Notes under the pieces: model-generated | What the model was told of the DNA's origin: nothing | What the model saw: only the letters and a program-made list of their open reading frames with translations | The model's database searches: none | From: Trichobilharzia regenti | Lineage: Eukaryota > Platyhelminthes > Trematoda > Strigeidida > Schistosomatidae | DNA: 64,000 nucleotides | Direction of reading: 5' to 3' | NCBI GenBank assembly: GCA_944472135.2 | Contig: OX235266.1 | Coordinates: forward strand, 15,727,925-15,791,924 | Translations under genes and position numbers: made by a program | Shown: in pieces, positions 12,370 through 25,100 of the stretch | Layout of the letters: every line of letters begins with the position of its first letter | Numbering within the stretch: position 1 is the first letter of the stretch

Positions 12370-13173
12370 GTGCATTACAAAACCTATGCTAGTCGGAGTA
12401 ATCGAGATATTAGGTTTGACCAACTTCTTCGCACCAAGCCGCTGTCCACATGTACTGCCTCTTCAACTGCATTTTCAAAATCAAGCGTAACTGTTAGCTC
12501 CAGAAAGAAAGTTAATGTAGTGTCTTTTGTTCCTACTGGTGAAGGACAAGAATTAATAACTAGGTCTCCGGAAAAGATTGTTTCAGACAATACAGATGGC
12601 TCCTCTATTTGTTCAGGAACCATACAGACCAGTGTTTCGTCACAGTCATACACATTGCATTCCACCTCAGACTTGACTCCTACAAGTTCTCCAATTTTAT
12701 CGTATTCTTTTGCATATAAAGAATATTCTGATTATTCTGCAATTACTTCTGTGGCGGATACCTCTCGTAATCCCTCTTCTAATCACAAGTTCAACCGAAG
12801 TCCTGTTCGTTATGCAAATTCCATATATGAACAGCATCCCTGTACACTGTCATCTCAACCTACAACTTTACATTGTATCACGTCTAACTCTCAGTCAGGT
12901 GTTACAAGTTATCGAAGTCTATCTGGGGTAACTGCTACAAAAGTGACAAGTCAACCAGTGATTCAAAGACTGGACAAAAGTCAAATAAACCCGGTAGTAA
13001 CTATATCAAACAGTCAATTAAAGACGTACAGTTGTAATAATATTGCAAAAAGTATTCATGACCGTATTCTGCCTAATCCATGTTCTGTCTCAACATCAGA
13101 TTCAATGGATCCTTTGGCTATAAATGTTGCCAAGCCAACTGGACGTCCCATTCTAACGGGTAAAAACAAAAGA
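12370..13173 (+). CDS. WAPL: WAPL exon 1 in window (N-terminal region)
   Basis: 268 codons, phase 0 to phase 0, ending at AAA AGA before GTAAGT. It opens VHYKTYASRSNRDIRFDQLL, which parallels the start of animal WAPL (GKTYSRK...KFDEVF). The KTY..SR motif at 12379-12396 corresponds to the YSR segment reported to contact PDS5. The rest is Ser/Thr-rich, of low predicted order and poorly conserved, as expected for this half of the protein. No in-frame ATG lies near the beginning. Confidence 0.88.
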
Positions 13174-16100
13174 GTAAGTGATATCTTAATAATCATTTTA
13201 TACATAGCACTATGACAGTTATTTTTATACTTTGCTTGATTGGTACATTTAAAATCATTGTTAAAAACAACTAAGTTTGTACTATAACCAAACTGAAATA
13301 TACAAAGATGAAAATGGGGCTGATGTTCAATACAGAATATAGTGATTCCATTCTCGTACCTGGCAGGTACCTCACCGTCAATAACTCACTATCCCTCTTG
13401 GTCTCCATAATCTACCATAATCATACGTGTACTATTGCTAATCGTGGAACGTTAAGTGATAGTGGTGAGATTATACTTACGACATGCAGACTAACCTGTC
13501 ATTCGAATGGAAATATAACTTCACTTCATAAAGTTTTATAATAAGTAACTAGTGTCTAACAAATTCTTTACTTAACAATAGAACTTTGCAGAGTACTACC
13601 TGCACCAGTTGTGTTTGATATTGTGAAATTTACTTTTTACCAACCTGAAATGTGTCACTCATCGCCTTACATAATGTAGAACTTTACACAAGAGTGCATC
13701 AGTTCAAGTTGGTATACTTCGAAGAAGCAAATGACTGACTGGTTTCAATGCAGAACTTTATACAGATGTGCAGCAGTTCGAGTTGCCACTCTCCCTACAT
13801 GTAGCACACAAAGCAAGAGAAGAGACTAGGTAAAGAGAGACGCTAAATAGAGAGAGATAATAGTATGACAGAACAACAGTTATTGGATAAAGCCTTGCTT
13901 TAGTTTGACCACCACTAGCTCTTTTCTAACCTGATCCATCCTACATCAGTCAGCTACCATTGCTCGTTGAAGAGGGCGGTGGCTAGGCATGTGTAACACA
14001 TGTCCAATCCATCTCAGTCAATGTGACTTCACAACCTCGTCAATTGATTTCTCCTCCTTACCTAGCACTCGATCGATGCCTAAACTCAATATTGCTGACC
14101 TTATTATACTACTTAGCACACATGGGAGATAGGACACAAACACCTATGATCAAAGACAGCTAACCGGCTTTTTCATGTCTACCACTTTCAATGGCCATAT
14201 CTCTCTCAGTCATAACAAAGAAACACATACAAAGACAGATAAGATGAAGTGAGACAATGAATAAAGTTGCATGGGATGAGCGTTTGTCGGGAATTCTACA
14301 GTCTGAAAAACTACACGAAGTGACTGTATCTGCTCCACTGTTGCCACTGGTCGAATCCTAATGTCTTAGCTAGACACTTCATGCCTACCTATATAGCTTA
14401 AAACAAAAGCCAGAGACTTCATGGCTGAAACCACTAACACTGTTCCAACTTACCATTGTTTCATTTAATATTGTTCCCTGAAGAAGACGGCGACTGTGCA
14501 CGGTTAACATCTCAACCATCTCATCGACCGGTTTCTCTTCTTTACCTAACAATCGTACGACTAATCTCACTATATCTGACCATATTGTTCCACCTAGAAA
14601 AAGAGATTGAACTCAAAAAGCTATAGTCAAAAATTACTGATCTTTCTATATCATCTGATTTTAACGTCCATGTTCCAGAACCGTACAGTAGGACGAAGCG
14701 AAAAGATGACAGCACGCTTCATTCGCTGGACAGTTGAATATCATGCTGAAGCCAATGATGATTGATGCAGGTTGACAAATGTATTTCCATAAAGGTGGAA
14801 GGTCAGATGCGACTGTCCGGCTCTTAAAACCGGACTGGTAGGCATGGATGTCCAACTAGGAGTGTTACAGTATCCTGATTCCGAACCTATAATGCACATG
14901 GACTCTAGAATACGAAAGAAATGAATATCGTGTGAACCTGTTTTAGTCACTAACGTCCGTGTGAATGCAGCTCCGAACTTCATCGTCTGCTTATTAAGGT
15001 CGGATAGTCTTTGTTCACTCAGCAGATCCATAACACCAGAGTTGTGATCAATAATCCGCAACAATATGTCTAAAAATCGTCGTCAATGGCTGGCGCAGAT
15101 GCCATTTATAGTATCCACTAACCGTCGTTCTACCATATTACTATTCTTTTTGCCTCACACTTCTGTTTATTATCTCTCTCTATTTCGAATCTCTCTTTAC
15201 CTAATCTCTTCTCTTGCTTTGTGTGCTATATGGAGGGAGAGTGACAACTCGAACTGCTGCACATCTGTGCAAAGTTCTGCATTGAAACCAGTCAGTCACT
15301 TTATCTCGATTGGGTAAGGGGACCATGTTAACCGGCGATGAAGCATTTTTATCCAGTATATTGAATACTGCCACTGAGTACCAACTGAAATGTTTTTCAA
15401 AACGAATTTCTCGTGGCACCAGACGTCATTTTTAGTTGTTAATCTGCAGTCTGTTGATACGTATTCACATAAAAATCGCTTCACTGGTCAGTTTTCACTC
15501 TAAAAAAGAAACTTCCAACGTAACGGGACTTGACGACTCTTAGTAAGGTTACAGTTAAGTAATGCAGCTTCGGATATAGTGTTATATGTGAAACCTATGC
15601 CAACTAGGCTGGAAATCACTTGGTCTCAGGATAAGTGCATGTAAGACGTACTGTTCGTGCGACATTCTGAAGCACTTAACCGTGATGTTGCACGTGGATC
15701 TCTTATTTGCGGTATACGTCAATAGAGACACTCGACGGGCAGCTTGAACTCGACATGTAGTGAAAGAATAGCCGAGTTAAAGATCGCACTGGTGGTCAGC
15801 TTTCTGAATGCCATCCGTTAACAACTGATAGTGGTACAGACAGACTGCGATTTCAAATAATAACGGACATGTGACAAGAAACATTACTTAACAAAAAATA
15901 TTTTATGTATAAGAATGAGTATATAATCATAGTGGATTGAATGGCTATATTGGTTGATCACGTGGGATTAACCATTGTCAAGTGTCTAGCGTTATTAGCT
16001 GTGCTGTCTGAATATTGTCACTAGGAATGTCTCTGACTGCGGCAGTACTAGGTGACTGGGCTTCTAATTTAAGCAGGTTGACTCGTCAGCTGTCGTGAAT

Positions 16101-19100
16101 AGAACTAGTACTAGTCAGTTATCACAACAACGTGAACATAAATTGATTACTATTGACGTTGCACTTCACTTAGACACTTATTAGCTAACCACTTATAAAT
16201 CTTTTTCATTGGAGTATGTATGCTCATCACATAGAAATGAACTTCAATCTTGAGCGTCCATTTATTTATTCATTTGAATGACAAGTTCTTATCCTTGACA
16301 TTGTAGTTAGTCATCTGTGTCGATTGTCTGTGTGTGCCGATTGCCTCCAACCATCTAATATCATCAAATCAATATGCACCGTGATGGAGAGCTATCTAGA
16401 ATGGTGGCCACAATACAAACCTGACTGACAGAATTCAGTCTGCAACAAAGAAAAGGACTAGACACGTCACACTAGTTACTTGTGTCCAATCAAAATACCC
16501 ACTACAGTCCTACAGGAGGTCAATCGCGAGCCCGACTATCTCAGTGGTAATGCCTCTGCAGTCCTCACTGGATGACGCGAGTCCGAATCAGAAGGGACCT
16601 GAGTTCCTTCGGGGTTTCAGACACGCCTTGCTGACGAGTGCCAACTAGCACGAAACCTAGGTGGTGTCCAAGGCTTCCTGTGGTCGATTGCCTCCAACCA
16701 TCTATTATCATCAAAATGTCGTTTCATTTCACTATCGTAACTCGACTAGTTTCAACAAAAAGCCGACACATGAGCGAATGGCTTCCCGTTTCTTGTTAAT
16801 ACTTTATTATTAAATGTACGAACTTAATAGCTAACACTAACATTATGTTGGAGTTTATTGAATATCACCTAAAGTTACCTCTATTGATGGGCTTTAGATG
16901 ATGCGGTATTGCCCTTCTTCAACTTAAGAACAGTTCCCAGTTTACTAATTGTCTTTGGGTCACAGTTTTCTTTCATGCCTGAGGTAGTTGTTGCAGCATC
17001 ATTTGTTATGCAAACCAAGACACTAGGACTCACAAGTATGTCTTTTCCAACAGTGAGGAACAAAAATGAATCATATGAAATGATAGTATTCAGTGCACCC
17101 CACCCTCCCGATCATTGTGTATTTCTTAACTGCTACTTAGTTTTACCTGCAATTGATTTCTATATTCTACATTAATTGTATAGAATTTCTCTGTTTTACT
17201 AGGCTGCTTACAATCCACGTTCTTGGCAAAAAGATATTGAAACAGAAGACACTTCACCAACTAAATTGGTAAGTCTGTTTTCTATCTATGCAAACATATA
17301 CAAAAATTTGCATTGTGTAACTATTTTGATTTTGATAGTTCAAACTGTTTGGTGCCGTACTTTCTAGCAGGTGTGGATTCGACAACTTAGGCAGTAATCG
17401 AAATGAAAAAAAAGTGTAGAGATAATTCGTAATGTTTAACGTCTAGAGGGGAAACATCTAATAAAGTACTCGTATGTTTTAAACAGCCGCATTAGTCATG
17501 CAAGGTACAGTCACAACGTTGCTTCATTAGCTTTTCTTTGTGGGAACAATCTGTCAGTAAGTGGTTAACTTATTTGTGTTCATTTCGACATCGTTCTACC
17601 TTCGTTCAGTTTTGATACTGTTACGAATTGTAAGCAGCTGTGAATTAATTTATGCCTGCACAGATCTTTGTGTTTATCTGTTTGACTTGTACGATATGAG
17701 TGGGAGATATGAAGTTCTACTGGACGGTAACTCAAGCTCAATCTAGGCAACTGGGTGTAACATCCCAAACACCTATGAAGTGTAACGTGCAGCGTATTAT
17801 ACAAACGCATGATGAGTAGTTGTGTTACTGCATACGTTCATCGCTGATAACTTGATTTTAGGGTGTCCATCCTAGCGATTAATCCTTTGATGCAAACTGT
17901 GAAGGCATCAACGGGACTCTAAGTTTTATCACAGTATATACATAACATAACAGAATACAAGGTGCCCTATTGTATGAGAAAGATAAAAGTTTGATAACTG
18001 TCTTGTGTATGTTATCAATTAATCAATAATTGCAAAGTGCAATAATATAGTATCTAAAGTCTTAGGTTCAATAATCATGCGTAGACTAAGTGGTGCTCGG
18101 GAGGCACAAACACGAGAAAGCCAGGCAGACTTTAGACCAGGAAGAGGGTGTATTGATCATATCTTCACCCTCCGACAGATTCTAGAACATAGGCATTCCT
18201 ACCGGCATCCAACAATCATTATATTTCTTGACCTAAAGGCGTCATTCGATTCTGTCGACCAAGAGGTTCTCTGGCGATGCTTGGCTGTAAAGGGCGGATG
18301 CCGAGAAAATACATTGCACTGATTAAAGCACTCTACTCGTACTCATGCAGCCAGGTGAGGGCTTACGGCGGGTTTTCATCTGAACTGGTGACGACTAGTG
18401 GTGTCCGTCAAGGATGCCCATTATCCCCATTTCTATTCAACTTCATCATAGATGTACTGATGGACTTAACCCTAAGTGACTTCAGCGACTCAGGGATTGA
18501 CTTGCTACCAGGGAATAATCTCGTTGACTTGGAATATGCAGACGATATAGTCCTATTAGACGAGGACGCTGAAAAAATAGAGAAGAGTCTTCTAAACACC
18601 TTGAGCAGCAATCTACGAATGTTTGGCATGCGATTCGCTCCCGCCAAATGCAAGATGATGTTACAGGACTGGACTACATCGACGCTTAGTTTAAAAATAG
18701 GAAGTGAAGTGGTAGAGCACGTTGACCGCTTCACTTATTTGGGAAGTAGCATCAGCCAACGCCAACGGGTTGATCCCTGACGACATCTCAGCTGAGTACG
18801 GATACAGAGGGCTAGTTTCGCATATGCCAGTTTACGCCGTCTCTGGCGTGGACGTGATATCCCGCTGGCTGGCTGTCGACCAAAGGGCGGGTGTACTGCT
18901 CATCAGTCCGCTCCGTCCTCCTTTATGGCTGTGAGACCTGGCCATTGAGAGTGAAAGACATGTAAAGATTAGCTGTCTTTGATCATAGGTGTCTGCGTTC
19001 TATTTCCCGTGTGAAGTGGTATAATAAGGTGAGCAATATTGAGGTTAGGCGTCGATTGCTAGGTAAGGAGGGGAAAACAATTGACGAGGCTGTGAAGTTA

Positions 19101-22100
19101 CATAGACTGAGATGGTTAGGACATGTGTTACGTACGCCTAGTCATCGCCTTCCTCGACAGTGGGCAATGTTAGCTGACATAGGGTCAGGCTGGAAAAGAG
19201 CTATCCAGTGGTGGTGAAACCAAAACATGGCACAAGTCAATGACATCCACAACAGTTAGTTTAAGCCAACCAGTCACGTAGGAAGGTGTCGACTGGCCTC
19301 CTGGTTGGGGTCCTCGGGACGGTAAACACCAATGGCGGCTAGAGACAATTGGTGACATGGCTCAAAATCGTTCTCAGTGGCTGGCGCAGATGCATCCACT
19401 CCTTGTGACTTATGATTTCCAATGAAACTATATTGTTCTTCGTTGATACTATTCCGTTGTCTCACACCTCTGTTTACTGTCTTTATTATGCCTTTCTTCT
19501 CCTGCTTTGTGTAGTACATGGAGGGAGTATGGCGACTTGAACTACTGCACATATGTGTAAAGTTCTATGTCGAAAACAGACAGACAGAAAGTGCAAACAC
19601 CTTTTAGCTTACTAATACAGGTGTGTGTGTGTGTGTGTCATTCTCTTTGGTCATCCATCAGTCTGTAACAGTACACATCGTTTCACTTCTCATTGCTAGT
19701 TCAAGATTTTATTGTTGGGCGATGGTAACACGATGTCCCTTGAGAATCTGTCTCGATGAGGTGGTTTATATTTCGTAAATTACTATACTGTGTAACCAAT
19801 TCATCACACAGTAGTCAGACATCTGTTCACGAAGCTGTGACTCATTAGTGTAGACGCTTGATTTCTAACCAGTCGGGTCGTGGAATTGAACTCCTCTCCA
19901 AGCACTGAAGTTTGGGCAGCCACAGGCATCATTACCAGTCTTCACATAATAGCGGTGAACCATTGCCAACTTCATGGGATTGCAAGTGAATGTTACGTAA
20001 CACATTTTGAATTGAATTCATGAATAATTAATTATGCCGCCATAAGGATTCCAAATTCTCCAGATGATCTTGTTCATACAGTACTTCTATGTATCAAAAT
20101 TATTCACTTGATTACTGTCATGTGTTAATAAACACCAGTGCAAGTTATGAATGTTTCTCTGTGTGGCGTTAAGTACCATTTTTCCTAGTGTGTTATCTGT
20201 CAATTCCTAAGGTTTTTACGTCTTACATCTATACACTTGACGGACCCAAGTTAGGATACACAGAGCCTGTCTCTCACCCAAAAGAATAGTGAAAGCTACT
20301 GAATAACCATATACATTTTCATGTACTTGTTAGTAGTTGTCAGCCTCGCATATTATGTAACATTAATTGGTAATACGTGTCTATCGAAACATCACTAGGT
20401 GTGGGACAGGGGGTCTGTCTGTCTGTTTTCGACATAGAACTTTACACATATGTGCAGTAGTTCAAGTTGCCACACTCCCTCCATGTACTACACAAAGCAG
20501 GAGAAGAAAGGCATAATAAAGACAGTAAACAGAGGTGTGAGACAACGGAATAGTATCAACGAAGAACAATATAGTTTCATTGGAAATCATAAGTCACAAG
20601 GAGTGGATGCATCTGCGCCAGCCACTGAGAACGATTTTGAGCCATGTCACCAATTGTCTCTAGCCGCCATTGGTGTTTACCGTCCCGAGGACCCCAACCA
20701 GGAGGCCAGTCGACACCTTCCTACGTGACTGGTTGGCTTAAACTAACTGTTGTGGATGTCATTGACTTGTGCCATGTTTTGGTTTCACCACCACTGGATA
20801 GCTCTTTTCCAGCCTGACCCTATGTCAGCTAACATTGCCCATCAGTCGAGGAAGGCGATGGTTAGACAGGCATTCGTAACACATGTCCTAACCATCTCAG
20901 TCTATGTAACTTCACAGCCTCGTCAATTGTTTTCCCCTCCTTACCTAGCACTCGACGCCTAACCTCAATAGGGACGGGGGTAAGCATTGATGATGTCCCA
21001 TTCAGTTGGAAACAATGAATCATACCTCCATGACGTTTTAATCATAAGATGGTTAATTTTTCAAGTTTGATCACAGATTGATATCAGTTTGAAAAAGATT
21101 GAAAACCATTATACTAGACGGGCGTTTCGTCCTATTCTGGGACTCTTCAACACCACATGCCTAGAATCCTCAGGTTACAGGTCGGCGACGTCGTTAACCA
21201 CTCAAAGCAACTTGGAGGGAATCCAATAGCCGATCCATAAATTCTAACTTCTGCCAATTCGCAATTTTATCGCGACTTCCAGGCAGTGTCATTGGCGAGT
21301 AATTACCCTCATACACTGCGACTTGAACGACCCTACACTAGTCATGACTTCACACCAGAACTCCAGGTAAGTTAGAGAATCACTAGTGAGTATCAGATTA
21401 TTAACTTTTAAGAGTTAGTTTTTTAGGGATTTAATTTTTCTCCATTTTAACTCTGTTTATTATTATTTTTGGTTTCAGCAAAAATTGATTGAACCATTCC
21501 CAGTTTCACAAACCACCATCACCGCAACAATAACAACAACAGCATTAACTACTACTACTACTGTAGTTAATTCTACTCATTCCTCTACAAATAATAGTAA
21601 TAATAATAATAATAGAGCTTCATCATTCTTGACTGCTCAAAAACCTAATAATCGACAAACTTATTTAACTGCTAATAATAACCAGTCGAGTACAAATAAA
21701 TCTGATAATTTTGCATTCCATGACTTTGATGATGAAGAAGAAGACAATGATGAATTTAAAAAAGGTTTTAATCCTTCACGTCCTCTTTCAAAGTCCTGTT
21801 TACCTTCAGTGATGAAAAGTAATTCACTGAAATCATCTAGTAATCATCATCACCGACATCAGTCCTCAGATGAAGACGGTGATGATGGCGATGGTGATGA
21901 GGATATTGAAGACGATGTGAAACCATGGTTTCGTCCAGCATCTCGTGAAAATACTTCTATCAAATCAATGGATAAACTGTCCATTACTTCAACAAAGAAT
22001 ATGAAAGTTAGCCGGTCAGAAAAACCTGTGAGTTTTTGTCTATTCGTATGTTGGTTTGTTTTCATGATAGCTGCTAGCTTGACGTGGTGGTCGCCGGGCT

Positions 22101-25100
22101 TGTACATTGCGATGACCCAACAAGCTACACTGGCTGGAACTAATCTTCCTGCAGGTCCTATCATGCCAGGAAGGTTGTTAGGATAGCGATTAGACTTACT
22201 GTAAGAATCTTTCTTACACTATTCTGGGGGTCTGAGGGCGAAATCGTACTGCTGGAGAACAGGAGTGTAACAGCAGTAGTAGGGTGTTTCCCTCAGATGA
22301 CCAGCATGTCAGCCAGCTATGCTGTCTCTCCACTCTGCTGGAGAGAGGGGGTTAGAAAAGGTCGACCCCAACAATTGAACATACCGACTTACCCAATCTA
22401 CGGTGGTCCTTGACCGGCGAAACTAATCACAGAAACCAGTTCATACAGGCCGTGTGTGGCGGACTGGCCTCAAGTAGTTGTCCCCTGGGCTCTGCGGTCA
22501 CGCAACACTAACCCCCTCGCCGTTTCAGGTACTCGAAGAATCAATCAACTTCCACAGTGGTGTGGGCAACCGGGAAGTAACAACCGCCCATACACTTTCA
22601 CAGTCTAGGGATGGCTAAACCCTGATTCCAAACCTCCAACGACTGGCGTATGAAGCTCACCGGAGTTCACCGGCAGACGTATGGACAAAGAGCTTATTGG
22701 ATGTCTGGCCCCATTCAAAAGGCGTATGAACCGGTCACCGGCTGCCAATGGATAGTGGACTCCCTACTCCACTCCTACTGCCTTGTAGGTCACACTTGGC
22801 TGTGTAAAGGCTAGAGCTGCACTCTCAAACAAAAGGCCGAGCGATGCTGGGGACATCACTCGTACCCAATTCCCATGAAACTTCATCAACTCTCTTACAA
22901 ACATTCGAGATGTTCATGAAGCCGGTTCATCCTCCCGTAGGAGATAGCCGAACTAAAGACTTCTTTGATGTGTATTATATTGAATATAGTAAAACTTGGG
23001 AACACAACTTGATGCACACTTCAGGCGCCAAGAGACATGCTTCACCAAAACCTCATAGTTTGTACAAGAGAGCTAAAATACTACTCGGATGTATAAAGCT
23101 AACACAGGTAATTGCCTTAAGGGACGACCACCCCCCCCCACACACACACTCTTAACCAAGAGCTTGTTGCTTGAATTCTGATTCACAAAGCAGTTGAGCT
23201 ACATTCTCATGGTTGGAGGTAACCATAACAGATTGGATCCTTTCGTATTCTCGAGTACATATACACTGTTGGTTTGGAATCAAAGTTTTCAGCTCCCCAG
23301 TGGGGGAACACACCATGCGTGCTGTGTCAAGGTAGGTAGTAAAAATCACGTTTCTGGCAGAAACTGTGAACACATGGTTACATGAGAGTATTTCTAGATG
23401 AAAACCTAAGTTTACTCACCTTTGGTCACATCACATCCTTAGTGAGATCATAGTGAGAGCTGGCTGTTAGCCAAAATTGGTGGACAGTAATTGACGTCAA
23501 TGTTTATGTCCCCAATATTGATCGTGAGAAAAATGAGAACAAAGGCTTTGCGTAGGCGGATACAGTTAGCGTATAGATGATCTGACATTCAAAAAACAGC
23601 CACAAAGAGATGCAAGGCTAACTTTCTGTGACAAACAACCAATTAGAAGACTGTGTTTTCCTGCTAACGATAATCTAGAATAATGTACATGAATATCTAT
23701 AAATATGGGTTGATTTTCCTTAATAAACGATCTGTTGCCTGGCCCTTGTCTTCTGTTGTTACAATAGTAGGCATCTAGGACTTTCAGCTTACTGAAGAGA
23801 ATAATGGTACAGAGACTTTAAAAGAAACTAACTTTTTAGTCCAATAGTCAATTGATTGAACTAATCTGAAACGTAGTCAAAAACTTCACTTATATAATAT
23901 AACCACCTCTGAACGCCAACATTAGTGTTAATCTTTTCTGTTGGAATAACCTCTCTATGCCTGCTTTTTGTATATATATATATATATATATATATATTTC
24001 ACAGTGCTCGAAATTGACAGAAATGCCACATTAGATAAGTCTATTTGATGTTGCTGAATTAGACCACTTTATTCCTTAGAATCTCATATCAACTGATTTA
24101 CACAACTTGCTTTGTGTAGTTTTTCACTCCTTCCTATTTATCAGTGCAGCTCCTTGGATATCCGAGACTGGTGTAACGTTATTTTTATCACATGTTCATG
24201 GTGTTGACTCTATCGAAGATATTCAAACGTTAATCTCTCTCTCTCTCTCCCTCCCTACCTACCTATATTACTGTTTAGTACGTTAACCTTATCCCATCTT
24301 GGGATCGATTGTGCATGCTTCCGAATGGCGGATTCTTTTCTAGATTATGTAACCTAGGAGGGGGGGACGGTCATTCTAGACCTGGCAAGCTAACCGAAAT
24401 CTTATTCTCGTACACTAACCATACCTATGCTTTTTCTGTTCACTTACTAAACTGTCATGGACATAAGCGTGATTCATAGGTCACCATTATTTTCAACTTT
24501 GGATAGATAAAACACTGAGTCATAACCAAATATCCTCGTATATGTATCCGGGTGACGACAAATAAAGAAAAAGCACGAGGGGAACAAGTCAATAGAATTT
24601 GTTTAAGAAGAATACTGTGCTGTACTGAGACTTCGCCATTAGTCAGTTCATTGGGAGAGATACAATTGGTTCAGGATTTCACATGGCTGACATTGGTTAT
24701 TGGTTTCAGGATTTCATCATGAGCTGACATTGGTTCCTCAAATAAATGGGTGATTACCATATCTAAATTATTTCAATAGTTACAGATAAGTTCTTTTGGT
24801 TCGTATGTGGATGATACGCACGCCAAGCATATTCAGATTTTCTCTTAAGGGGTTGAAAAACTGCACTTCGTCAGTGTCTTTACACCTAAAAGGCCAATAC
24901 TATCTGCCTACTCCCCATAGAATTTGTGCACAGAATAATTTATTTGGAGTTCTTGTGAGAAGTTGTGACCATTGAACTATACTAAACCGTGAGGTATGAG
25001 AACAAATGCCCACTAGTGATAGTGAATGGTAGTCGCACTAAAATAGCGAACTGACAGAAGTTAGAATTTATGGATTCCAGCTCAAGTAACTGACTGGTCA

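Noticed and set aside
15066..15317. 83-codon ORF
   Set aside because: It lies wholly in an RTE terminal repeat.
19274..20728. Two near-identical 92-codon ORFs on opposite strands
   Set aside because: They are antisense reading of the two inverted RTE tails; no protein signature, and their similarity is explained by the repeat.
22028..22186. Extension of the exon 3 reading frame past the GTGAGT donor
   Set aside because: The added text belongs to dispersed repeat family E, found again at 39640-39790.
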